Assembly: GCA_003427395.1 (NCBI GenBank)
Contig: BFEA01000154.1
Coordinates: forward strand, 1,424,317 to 1,488,316
Length of the DNA: 64,000 nt
Direction of reading: 5' to 3'
Source of the DNA: Chara braunii
Taxonomy: Eukaryota; Streptophyta; Charophyceae; Charales; Characeae
Shown piece after piece: positions 55,158-63,920 of this stretch. A program made the translations under genes and the position numbers. Position 1 is the first letter of the stretch. Each line of letters begins with the position of its first letter. The notes beneath the pieces are model-generated. The model did not search any database, was not told where the DNA came from, and saw only the letters and a program-made list of their open reading frames with translations.

Positions 55158-56415
55158 CTAGGCCGATCGGATCACTTTGATCATTCCGGCGAGATGAAGA
55201 TACTCAAGGGGGTCGACTATGTCAGCAGCGTCAGATGAGGAAGCTCCTGATGTCGACGCCATTGTCGTCGAGGGGGAAGGCTGCTCCGAGGCGTATGCCA
55301 CGAGTTCTTTTCCTGGGTCCGTATCCATCAGAGCGGTCACTCGACCTTGATTGAGGGCGACGGGGGCCGCAGCGGGGGGGGGCTGATTACGTTTCGGCTG
55401 CGGACAGTCTCGAGCAAAATGCCCGGGCTGTTTGCAGTTGAAACATTCGATCTTTTCTGCCGGATTAGCAAACTGGGAAAACTGAGGGGCAAATCCTGGA
55501 GCAAGCGGAGCAGGTAAGAGTGGAAACGATGAAGGGGCAGGCTGAGCAGGAGCTGGGTTAGGCTTAATGAGCCTGCTTATTATCTGTTCCAACCGTTCCA
55601 TATGAGCGGCCTGCATTTGGATTAAGTTGCTCATCCATTCGGACTGCTTGGTAGTAGCCGTATGGATCATTTGGGCAAGGTGTAGATTGGTTACGGCCGG
55701 CGAGGGAGGCTCAGATGAAGGTCCGTTTCTGATGGCTGCGATCGATTGATTCACCGGGGGAGATGAAGGGGAAGCAGTCGGGATATCGGAAACGATTCCG
55801 CTGGGAAGGTCATGGTCGGGGCGGGGATAAAATCGTTTGACCGCCTGCAACCATGATCGCCTTTTAGCTGTTACATCCCGTATGGTATCCGTAATGTCTT
55901 CGTCTCCCTGGCTGATATATTTTTTTGTATCAGCCAAGTCTAGTTTCAATGCTTTAGTAATGATAGCCGATAACTGGGTTGTTTTTGGCGGAACTTTTTT
56001 CTGCAGTTTCCCTTTCAAGGTCGGATTTCGAAGGTGATCAATAAAACAAATCTCGAGCAGATTTCTCGTCTCGCCCGGATTTATCCAATGTGGTTTGAAA
56101 TCGATGAACGAAATCGAGTAACAGTTCCCCTGGTCCTTGGGGTCGATTTTTGAGCACATACCAGGCGGCATCTACACTAACCGTGTCGAATCGAGCCAAG
56201 AATGCATGCTTAAAAGTCTCCCAATCTACCCATGTATGCTTTCGGAACCAGTCGTGTGATGTATTGCGGAGTAGCAAAGTCAGAACACGGGGAAGATCAG
56301 TTGCGCTGTAATTTTGAGCTTCGACAACTTCCAACCAAGCCTCGGGATGGGTATGGTTGGGGAAGAAGGGGAAGGGGGCAGGGATGCTAACGATCACCCT
56401 AGTACCGTCCACCAT
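55158..56415 (-). pseudogene. gag: gag polyprotein with one frameshift
   Basis: ATG at 56,415 in good context (ACAATGG). The first 125 codons (HPEAWLEVVEAQNYSATDLP, then WFRKHTWVDWETFKHAFLAR) are a Ty3-type capsid start. The frame then stops, while the next frame (from 56,171, useful from about 56,060) continues IDHLRNPTLKGKL and runs 300 further codons. Both frames make sense in turn, so a single indel near 56,040-56,070 is the simplest reading. A Pro/Ser-rich linker leads to a zinc knuckle CFNCKQPGHFARDC (CX2CX4HX4C, 55,404-55,445). Ends at TAG, 55,158. Confidence 0.85.
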
Positions 56416-56535
56416 TGTTGCGGGTGCAGCCGCACTAGAATGAGATCTGGTTACGGGGCGATCACCACGAGCTAGTTGAGGGTCTCTCCTACCTCTCGCC
56501 AGTTCGACTTAATATCATCAGAACCGACACGTGTC

Positions 56536-56548
56536 GGCTCTGATACCA
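56536..56548 (-). promoter_or_regulatory. Primer-binding site (tRNA-iMet)
   Basis: Reads TGGTATCAGAGCC on the - strand, the standard plant retrotransposon PBS complementary to the 3' end of initiator tRNA-Met. It lies within a few bases of the 5' LTR. The perfect 14-bp palindrome CCGACACGTGTCGG (56,524-56,537) overlaps its far end. Confidence 0.9.
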
Positions 56549-56769
56549 ACCACACGCCCTGTGCTGTCTTCCGTTCGGAGTGTTAGCTGTGTGGAAAAGA
56601 GGCCCAGAAAAACAGCAAGATGGGGTGTGCCAAGGATTTTTGGGAATTGAGTGTGGGGACACATACGGAACTGAAATCCCCCGTGTTGGTCCGATGGAGC
56701 AAGTCGATCGTTTTCGCGCGTCTCAAAATGCGCGCGCGGTAAAGCGGGCAGAGAGGGAAAGATCCAAAT

Positions 56770-57309
56770 TCAATCCAAAAAGTATTGTCGTGCCTCCCAC
56801 CGGGCTACAACCCGTTGTTTAGAACAGAAGGGCTTGGGCACGCTTCGCGTGTCCCATTTTCGTATCAAATCTCGTCGTCGTTCGCTGGTTAGTTCTGAGT
56901 CTGACATGGAGGGTCTCAGCCGCGTGGCTCTTTCTTTATGCTCGTCTTCGCTCCGCACACGGAAATGGAAATCCCTGGACTCGTAGCGCTCAAAACGCTG
57001 ACATTCGGTGCACAGAGTGCGCGGCCAGTGGGGTTCTACTGTCGTCCACGGAATGACAATTAACTCATTAAATGACAACAATACCGAGTAAGGTGGGAAG
57101 TGCGTATCGATAATAACAAACCCGACTTCTACAAACCCAGAACAGCGGTTGGCCGGAGGGAAGTAATATTGCCCGTCGATTTCTGCAACGGCTTCTCGTA
57201 CATCCCACTTACATACACGTGTCCTTTCCTCACTGTAAGGAAAAGGTCGCGTTAGGATGGAAGGTACGAGAGGTTGGCGCCCAATCGAAGGGTACTTGTC
57301 AGTCCACAT
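56770..57309 (-). CDS. LTR-encoded ORF, 179 codons, unknown function
   Basis: ATG at 57,309 (MWTDKYPSIGRQPLV) to a stop at 56,770. It has a CxxC pair (PHWPRTLCTECQRF) and a basic C-terminal part (SERRRDLIRKWDTR); no family recognised. A 76-codon frame ends with TGA just upstream in the same phase. In the left LTR the frame is interrupted by TAA (46,237-46,239) and differs at the C-terminus, so that copy is broken. It lies downstream of the LTR TATA box and upstream of gag, inside the expected RNA leader. It could be an accessory protein or a chance ORF. Confidence 0.45.
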   Translation of the reverse strand: MWTDKYPSIGRQPLVPSILTRPFPYSEERTRVCKWDVREAVAEIDGQYYFPPANRCSGFVEVGFVIIDTHFPPYSVLLSFNELIVIPWTTVEPHWPRTLCTECQRFERYESRDFHFRVRSEDEHKERATRLRPSMSDSELTSERRRDLIRKWDTRSVPKPFCSKQRVVARWEARQYFLD

Positions 57310-57318
57310 ATCAATCAA

Positions 57319-57549
57319 TCACAAAATATCCTGAGACGTCATTAAGAACAAAAGCAATTCGCGCGTCCCCCAATCAATCTTTTTGACATAAGAGAGAGAG
57401 CAGACACAGATCAGCTTGATCACGCATATGGCTACGTGTCCGATCAGTTCAACACAATGTAGGTCCCTGGGTGCCTCGTTTCTCAGGGCCGCCTCGTGGC
57501 TCGGCTGATGATGTCGTGCAGCATAAGGTAGATGGCCTGCGCAGTGCAA
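57319..57549 (-). CDS. Upstream LTR ORF, 76 codons, in phase with the 179-codon ORF
   Basis: MHCAGHLPYAARHHQPSHEA ... LLLFLMTSQDIL then TGA. The next ATG of the same frame comes nine bases after the stop. A hydrophobic stretch (HVAICVIKLICVCSL) lies in the middle. The TGA is present in both LTRs. Readthrough, splicing or simple chance are all possible. Confidence 0.3.
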   Translation of the reverse strand: MHCAGHLPYAARHHQPSHEAALRNEAPRDLHCVELIGHVAICVIKLICVCSLSYVKKIDWGTRELLLFLMTSQDIL

Positions 57550-58331
57550 ACAGAGCTACAGATCTAAACACTATTGCATTCTCGAACAAAATCCCGACGT
57601 TAATTGTCTAATCAACAAAAGAGTCACATATTTCATTCATGCATTCACTGCGGAAGGTGCAAAAATGAGACATGCACCGAAAAAGATGGGTCGCATTGCA
57701 CTGTTTACGCGCATCCATCGTTCACAAGACAAGAAGGCGGAGTCCTTGCGTAGGATTACCCAGGAAACTAATGGAAAAGTTCCGGAAGAAGTTCTTTTAC
57801 GCAAGGGGAGCGCCCAATTTGCTCCTACTTAGGAGAGAAAGCGAGAGATAATCAATTAAGACACATCACCATTCAAAAGTAGAGAAAAGAGAGGGGGAGA
57901 GAGAAAGAGATAGAGAGAGAGTCGAGGTAGGTGATGACCAGATCTGGGAGAGAGACATTCGACATGACCACCATGCACTCACGCCAAAGGTAAAGATCCG
58001 CAACAACAAAGGCGCATTCGCCGTTAATTCCAATATGGCCCCGGGCCAATCACTCACTCAACTCCAATCATCGAACCTTGTACCCGCACCGACGATCTCG
58101 GTCGTCGCGTGCTAACTCCCACCACTGCGATCGTCACCCTGCTGTCGTAAGCTCGACACGGTTTGTCCGGATCCCACAATCCGTCATGGCGATCAAGCGC
58201 GCAACCAGCCAGCCTATCGTCAGCCCGACAGGACTTTCCGACTCGCATCAACACACTCTGCCTAGCCACTGCTTCCCGGAAGTTGGCTTAGGGTCGAGAA
58301 CGTAAGAGAGATTTGCAGGCGCGCTTGCGGG

Positions 58332-58338
58332 TTTTATA
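58332..58338 (-). promoter_or_regulatory. TATA box of the 5' LTR
   Basis: TATAAAA on the - strand in the context CAACTATAAAACCCGCAAG, kept in both LTRs (47,417-47,423 in the other). Initiation about 25-35 bases downstream would begin near 58,300, leaving about 1.75 kb of R plus U5 before the primer-binding site. Confidence 0.6.
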
Positions 58339-58441
58339 GTTGCGACAGGAGAGATAGAAGGGGGAGAAGGTGACAGGAAAGCTGAGGTGTAAGAGGAGAA
58401 GCAGGAGGAGAAGACTTTGAGAAGAGTGCTCTACGAACGCC

Positions 58442-59128
58442 ATGCTGATCCCTCGAAACTCAAGGTTCAACCAATCAGATTGGTCGCGCGATAGGAAGGT
58501 CCTATCGATCCACGCACCTGATTGGCGAGCGGGAGTTATCGGGGGATCGATCGGGCGTTGTACGCCAAACTTAGAGGGTGAGAAGAGAAAAGGCGCGAGA
58601 GGTGGCGCAAGACCGGTCCAAGATTCAGATGATCACGAAAAGGAAATGGGCGCGCGAAAGCAAGGCGGGAGCGAGAGAGAGGGAGAAAGAAAAACAGTTA
58701 CGGGGAGAGAGAAAGAGGAGGGAGAAGGAAAGGGAGCGCGGGAGGGGACGATGCGGGGAACAGAGAGGAGGAGGCTTTTGCATGCACGGTGTCGACAACA
58801 AAAAAAGAAAAAGGCACCAAAACAGTTGCAGCTGACTCCTAATTCAAAATTGAAATCACCATATCCGCGCGCGAAAAAGCGACTTGGGAAGATAAAATCC
58901 TATGCCTATTCGTGTCTGGTCGAAATTCCGAAAGTTTTCCCCGACGCGCCCAAGAACATTTACACACCCAAAAAGGACACGTCGACGTTCCGCTTATCCC
59001 GGAGTTCCCAACTACCGAGCCCAATTCCCAGCGCGCTCGCTAAGGCGTGCGCAATTTCCCATGTATTACCTGACTTTGCAAAAGGAAAAACAGAACTCAG
59101 CAGTCGAAAACGCTTTCGAAAAAAATAG
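58442..59128 (+). CDS. Antisense ORF in the LTR U3 region, 228 codons, highly charged
   Basis: ATG at 58,442 on the strand opposite to the element. The protein is Arg/Lys/Glu/Gly-rich (KEEGEGKGAREGTMRG) with a Lys-rich segment (QQKKKKAPKQLQ). The left LTR has a shorter version (47,527-48,057). A purine-rich tract alone can yield such an ORF, so coding status is doubtful. Confidence 0.2.
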   Translation: MLIPRNSRFNQSDWSRDRKVLSIHAPDWRAGVIGGSIGRCTPNLEGEKRKGARGGARPVQDSDDHEKEMGARKQGGSEREGERKTVTGREKEEGEGKGAREGTMRGTERRRLLHARCRQQKKKKAPKQLQLTPNSKLKSPYPRAKKRLGKIKSYAYSCLVEIPKVFPDAPKNIYTPKKDTSTFRLSRSSQLPSPIPSALAKACAISHVLPDFAKGKTELSSRKRFRKK

Positions 59129-59339
59129 GAAAAGCCAGCACCCGAAAGCAAGAAATCAAAACGGGTTTTTTCCTGGGGTTGGTAGGATATAAGCAAAAGA
59201 AAGGGTACGAAAGATAGCTCGGGTTCGTGAAGTGGTTCGTCACATTCACATGGGTTGCTTGGGGGTGTTGGTCTCGGGTGTTCTGTTGATCTCCCACAGT
59301 CTGGCATATCACACGTTCGTGCCATTTCCACTAGTCGTT

Positions 59340-59420
59340 AACATGGTAGAGTCATACGATTACATGTTTGAAGGTCACGGGTTCGAGCCTGGTTCGGACC
59401 CTGGTTCTCTCTTCTATATA
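59340..59420 (+). mobile_element. tRNA-like SINE remnant
   Basis: TTAACATGGTAGAGTCATACG (weak box A) and CACGGGTTCGAGCCTGG (strong box B, near 59,379) spaced as in a tRNA, followed by unrelated sequence. Confidence 0.5.
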
Positions 59421-59428
59421 CACACATG

Positions 59429-59635
59429 ATGCTGCCTATACACCTCAATACATTGATTCACAGAGCACACACAGCCTTCGGGCATATACATAGCTTGTGA
59501 ACTATACATGGCCTACGGGCTACATACACAAGTTTCCACACATAGTGCTGTCTGTACATCTTCATACATATATACATGAAGCATGCACAGCCTTCGGGTA
59601 TACACATACATTGCGAACTACACAACTATCAGACT
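59429..59635 (+). repeat. Diverged duplication of about 110 bp
   Basis: GATGCTGCCTATACA..TCAATACAT, CACAGCCTTCGGGCATATAC and TTGTGAACTA recur as AGTGCTGTCTGTACA..TCATACAT, CACAGCCTTCGGGTATACAC and TTGCGAACTA. Confidence 0.75.
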
Positions 59636-60367
59636 GGGGGGGTCTAGTCACTGGGTGGGGTCTAGTATCTGTGGTAGGGACAGGTATGGGCCACCGGTGT
59701 TCCTACTGATATTCGGGTAGAACTGTCTAGTGGCTATATATAAGGCTTAGACCCTGGGGTAAGGGTAGGGGTATAAGTCGCTCAGGCCAGTCCGAGTTCC
59801 GCCTGGCCTTGGGTAAGCTAGGGGAAGGACGGCAAGACTGCTTCAATGGGTGCTACCCTGTCTGAAACCTAGGGCCCAGAGTCTCTTGGGGCCTGTAGTA
59901 GATTGTCTGGGCCTGGTGTCCGAAGTTCCTGTTCGACAAGGCTCGTCCGATTCCGCTTCCACCAGGGCTGGGCAACCTATCAGCCCGGGTGCCTATCACT
60001 GCTGTTCGGTCCAAGTTACCTGCCCATTGGTAGAGTAATGGTCCTGAGTGCTGGTCACACTGAGGTAGGATAGTGGGATAGGGGGTTCGCTAGGAGTATT
60101 GACGTGAGGATGGGATGGGAGGTGGTCTCATATTCCAGGACACCCACGGCCTACTGCTCCAGGTGATCACTGTGTACCCATTGAAAAGCAGGAATTCAAA
60201 AGATTCAGAAGACTCAGATGAACATTCCCCTAACTTGTTTTTTTCGAAACCCTTGAGACGACCGGCCTTGAAACTGAAGTGCCCATGGCACTGCACCAGG
60301 AACAGTGGTGATGGGTGGAAAAAAAAAGGGAAAAAGAAAAAGGTCTCCGAAGGATGAACCCCTTGCG

Positions 60368-61160
60368 CCCCAAGTGACCTCCCGGGGCACGGTTCCACTA
60401 GCAACCGAGTAAGGTATATTGTCGCACGGCGACACCTGTGGGACGTCCGGGGGACATCCACCAGCCGTTGCTGCATCGAAATCCGAGGGTAGCAAAATAA
60501 AGATGTTTGTATATTTAAAATTTGTGTTTTAATTTACTTTTTCTTGTTTTTTTTTTTTTGGTGAATAACAGGATGTGGGGAAAAGAAATACCAAGTCTGT
60601 TTTTGATTGGTGGTTGTCGAAAAAAAAATAAAAAAATCAAGTACTCTAAGTCGTTCGTATTGACCGTGCTTTCTTTTCCGGTCAATAGAAAGCCCCTCGA
60701 GTACTTCATTTCTTTCACGCTTGAACATGGGAACCGTCACAGGAGGCAGTCCCGTCGGGCACACTAAGGGCCTCCACTCCCTCTCTGTGGTCCGTGAGAC
60801 TCGGACTGCAATCGTCACGTAGCACTTGTCATAGGTGCACCCTCAGGCAATCAAGAAAGATGGAAGAAGTGAATCTGGCTACGTTCTGCGAGGGATACAT
60901 TCATCCACTGGCTACGTTCTGCGAGGGATACATTCATCCACTGTCCATTCTACCGTTCAAGAAGATGGCACAGCCTTTTGCAGCACTTCCAAAGGTCGGG
61001 CTCGTCCCCACCTTGGGACTTGAGAAGTCACCACTTTAATTTTTTTTTTTCTCTTTTCTTCGTTTTTCTGGAGTTTTCTTCGTTTTTCTGGAGTGTCGCA
61101 GGCGTCGCACTAGGCCATGACTCGTGTGCTAGTGGAACCGTCCCCCGAGGCACCCTTGGG
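60368..61160. mobile_element. Possible foldback element of about 0.8 kb
   Basis: 60,368-60,409 and 61,121-61,160 are inverted repeats of about 40 bp (core ACGGTTCCACTAGC, then CGAG), diverged elsewhere. No transposase between them. Confidence 0.5.
60875..60940 (+). repeat. Perfect 33-bp tandem duplication
   Basis: CTGGCTACGTTCTGCGAGGG then ATACATTCATCCA, repeated exactly. It keeps the frame of a short ORF, which is not otherwise convincing. Confidence 0.95.
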
Positions 61161-61566
61161 AATTTCGTTGATTTTTCCTTAGGATTTTCGTTGATTTGGC
61201 TGGGCCGGCGGACACTTGGCCGCGGGGATGTGGAAACAATTGTGTTGTGGAAACAATTACCGATTTCAAGGGTACGTCATTAGGGCGGGGTCGACGCTTC
61301 CTTGAAAAACAGCACAAGTGGTGTCGAACGAGGCCCTGTGGTGAGGGCGGCTTTCCAGTTGAGGCCGGTGTGGTGCCCGACTCTTCTTTTCGGTTTCGCT
61401 ACCTACCAGCCCGGATCCCTCCAAACCGCCATGAGAGCTCCGGAGTTTCAGGGTCCCGAAATGCCAGGCGGTCTGCGGAAGTGCCAGGCCCACCGTTCCC
61501 CAACTCACTATTTTTTGACACACACAATTTGAATACCTTTTTTGTTGGGTTCCACAAGAGAATTTT

Positions 61567-62313
61567 GTGGTGGAACCAGTTCTGTTTGGCTGGAACTCTT
61601 CTTCAGAGCATCGGATGGTACCCATCTGCAAGTACAGGACCAAGATTGGTGTCCTTATTCAACAGGATAAAACAGTAAAGAAACCAATAATAACGGCGAT
61701 GAAGAGACTATGTCAGATTCAAGGGTGCTCTGTGGAGGAAGCTGACCTTTTGAAATTATGGAAAGCACTAAAAGGTATCCCATCACAGAGACAGGCGACC
61801 CTTCAATGGCTCCAGTCGCTACAAATGGTGCCTACAACAGTTTGGCTGAATACGAAGGGCATGGATGTCCCCTCTACGTGCGTACGGTGCGACTGGGGCT
61901 GGGAGTCTGCCGCTCACCTGTGGCTTTATTGTCCTCTGTCGGATGAGATTTGGGAATGGTGGAAGGAGTTCTGGAAAGTTACCGCCCTGAATTTTAAGTG
62001 GGAAGACGATTTCATTGTGTACGGAAAGCTGTCATCAAAAGGTTGTTTTGAGTCTGGTGCTAACTATATGGCTCTCTGTTGCAGGGGTATAATTATGGAA
62101 CAGATTTGGACTGCGCATAATGCACAGGTATTCCGAACAGAGGTCATGTGTTTTCAACAGACTAAGAACCAGATAAAGGCGGCCATTAGACTGGCCCTGT
62201 ATGCAGATTGGAAGAGAAAAGACAAGTATTGGTTCAGAAAGACATGGGTTAAGGGTAACCTGGCGAAGATTTCAGGGGAAGGCAATATGGTGGTGGCTCC
62301 CTGGCTATTCTGA
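61567..62313 (+). CDS. LINE ORF2 C-terminal fragment with zf-RVT domain
   Basis: An open frame of about 248 codons. LKLWKALKGIPSQRQATLQW then LNTKGMDVPSTCVRCDWGWE and SAAHLWLYCPLSDEIWEWW form the zinc-binding zf-RVT domain found after the RT of plant LINEs (CxxC..HxxxxC). The rest (RGIIMEQIWTAHNAQVF, TKNQIKAAIRLALYADW) is the usual helical tail ending at TGA. No RT motif precedes it, so it is a 5'-truncated insertion. It belongs to a different and better preserved LINE lineage than the one at 28.7-31.6 kb. Confidence 0.75.
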   Translation: MVEPVLFGWNSSSEHRMVPICKYRTKIGVLIQQDKTVKKPIITAMKRLCQIQGCSVEEADLLKLWKALKGIPSQRQATLQWLQSLQMVPTTVWLNTKGMDVPSTCVRCDWGWESAAHLWLYCPLSDEIWEWWKEFWKVTALNFKWEDDFIVYGKLSSKGCFESGANYMALCCRGIIMEQIWTAHNAQVFRTEVMCFQQTKNQIKAAIRLALYADWKRKDKYWFRKTWVKGNLAKISGEGNMVVAPWLF

Positions 62314-62660
62314 GAGCTGTTTTGATAATGGCAGTCACACACTGCGTCTTTAGCAGTTGGCTGTTTTGATTCAGGATTTCGGCTTTTTGGTAGAAAGAGT
62401 CGGTGGGAGACTCTTTTCTGAGCTCGAATGGTATGCCTGTGCTGTTAAGGGTTGATTTTCAGTGGGATCACAGGCTAAAGGTGTGCAAATGTTGATGTTT
62501 TTATGGGAGATCTGTTGGCAGCCATAGGCTGCGCTTTACCCCGTCGCCTTTTGTCGTTTAGCGAAAACTTTCCCTTTCGGGAAAGTCGACGACGGGCGTG
62601 AACAGGGGTGGTGGAAGGGTGCGGTCGGGAACGTTAAAGCGACCGCCGGCGTTTCTCGGT
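62314..62660. other. Likely 3' untranslated part of the LINE fragment
   Basis: Follows the ORF stop directly. No poly(A) tail or target duplication is obvious. Confidence 0.35.
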
Positions 62661-62675
62661 TGGGTAAAAGGGGGG

Positions 62676-63290
62676 CTGCAGAACGAGAGTGAATCTTCCG
62701 CAAGAACATGGAAATATACCCCGCCAAGATTTTTGTAGTTTTTGTAGCATTTTCTTTTATGCATGTCTGTCGATGGAGTGGAGCGAGGCCCAGAGTCTAG
62801 GCGCCTCGCCACACAGCCTGTCGAAAGGCAACGAAAAAGACAAAAAAAAATGTGGCAGGTGCATCTGGCNATGTTCTAGCGGGAAGTTCATTCTCGTTTT
62901 GCACATTTCGACAGCCTGTGTGGCGAGGCCCTAGGACGGGGGCTTTTTTTTTGCCGTTCCGCCGTGTATTTCCATGTCCCAGCGGAAGATTCATTCGAAT
63001 TTTTTTTTGCCGTTTCGCCGTGTATATTTCCATGTCCCAGAGGAAGATTCATTCGATTTTGCGCATCCTATCGATGGAAGATGGAATCCGCAAAGTTGGA
63101 GACTTGAAACGGTTTTTTTTTGGGCCGCGTATATTTCCATGTTCCAGGGAACGATTCATTCGATTTTGGTTGTCTTTACTCTCTTTTTCTTTCATACATA
63201 CACACACACCAAAGAAAAAGAACAAAAAAAATAAAAGTGGCAGTGTATATTTCAATTTCTAGTCGAAGATTCATTCCGATTTTGGTCGTC
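62676..63290. repeat. Cluster of the CCATGTTCTAG dispersed motif
   Basis: One - strand copy (62,676-62,717) and five + strand copies (about 62,872, 62,965, 63,025, 63,128, 63,243) of TTTCCATGTTCTAGNGGAAG followed by ATTCATTCGATTTTG. CGCCACACAGCCTGTCGAAA (62,806-62,825) and TTTCGACAGCCTGTGTGGCG (62,906-62,925) are perfect inverted repeats around the first pair. One N at 62,870. Confidence 0.85.
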
Positions 63291-63513
63291 CTATCGATGG
63301 AAGTAACGTAACGTTTCTCTATCTCTGTGCGTGGCACTGCATGGTAGTAGAGTTGAGTGTGTGGGGAAGGAAAAGGGGCCCGCCGGCAGATCTCTTTCGG
63401 AGTGGATGGTCGAGTTGCAGACGCAATGCTGCAGGCGCTCAACGTCTCGAATGCTGCAGACGGTTAACTTCGACGTGCTAGAGTTCCTATCGCCTCTTGT
63501 GTCGCCTCTCCGG

Positions 63514-63516
<3 letters not shown>

Positions 63517-63577
<61 letters not shown>

Positions 63578-63591
63578 CGCGCGCGCACGAG
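63517..63591. repeat. (CT)n run ending in a GC-rich palindrome
   Basis: The CT run passes into CTCGTGCGCG followed by its complement (63,572-63,591, perfect), a Z-DNA-prone GCGCGC core. Confidence 0.9.
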
Positions 63592-63689
63592 AACCCGCCG
63601 CTTCCTCTCCGGTAATCCCACGCGTGGTCACGTATTGCCGTCCCGTCTCTCTCTCTCACGATTATAGCTGTGCAACGACGGTGACTGCG

Positions 63690-63917
63690 ACTAGGATGAC
63701 CATGGAGGAAGAGCATGACGGACGAGGACGACGGATGACGAGCGGGGAGGAGGAGGACGGAGGAGAAGGAGGCGGGACAACGATGATGATGGAGGGAAGA
63801 GGATGGAGAATGGAGGTGGAGGAAGGGGGAGGAGGGAAGAGGATGACGACGATGCATGGAGGAGGGCGAATGGGAGGGCAAGGAGGAGGGAGGATGGAGA
63901 GAGGAGGGCGGAACCAG

Positions 63918-63920
<3 letters not shown>
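63690..63920 (+). repeat. GGA-rich minisatellite-like tract
   Basis: Purine-rich GGAGGA/GACGA repeats. Low-complexity ORFs on both strands come from this composition. Confidence 0.8.

Larger units (their letters stand above)
45628..59240 (-). mobile_element. Ty3/gypsy-type LTR retrotransposon, 13.6 kb, with extra ORFs
   Basis: Two long direct repeats flank gag, protease, RT-RNase H and integrase, in that order on the - strand, which is the Ty3/gypsy (Metaviridae-type) order. A tRNA-iMet primer-binding site adjoins the right LTR. Between integrase and the left LTR lie four extra ORFs in the same orientation, a place used by env-like or accessory ORFs in some plant elements. Frameshifts in gag and protease, three in-frame stops in pol and a shortened integrase core make this copy probably non-autonomous. 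Exact termini and a target-site duplication could not be fixed: the ends read CACGCCCTG.. and ..GTGGTTCGT without clear TG..CA. Confidence 0.92.
56553..59240 (-). repeat. 5' LTR (right copy), 2.69 kb
   Basis: Same sequence as the left LTR apart from scattered substitutions and a shorter AG run. It adjoins the primer-binding site, so it is the promoter-bearing 5' LTR of the - strand element. The LTR includes a 179-codon ORF, an upstream 76-codon ORF and an antisense charged ORF, described separately. Confidence 0.92.
59636..61500. other. Repeats, no host gene recognised
   Basis: Inverted repeat 60,368-60,409 with 61,121-61,160 (CCAAG..ACGGTTCCACTAGC), a perfect 33-bp tandem repeat (60,875-60,940), TTCTTCGTTTTTCTGGAG twice (61,064-61,098), and an inverted copy of the Tourist-like terminal sequence at 61,317-61,336. 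Confidence 0.6.

Noticed and set aside
59980-60070. tRNA-like sequence CATTGGTAGAGTAATGG
   Set aside because: No recognisable box B at the right distance.
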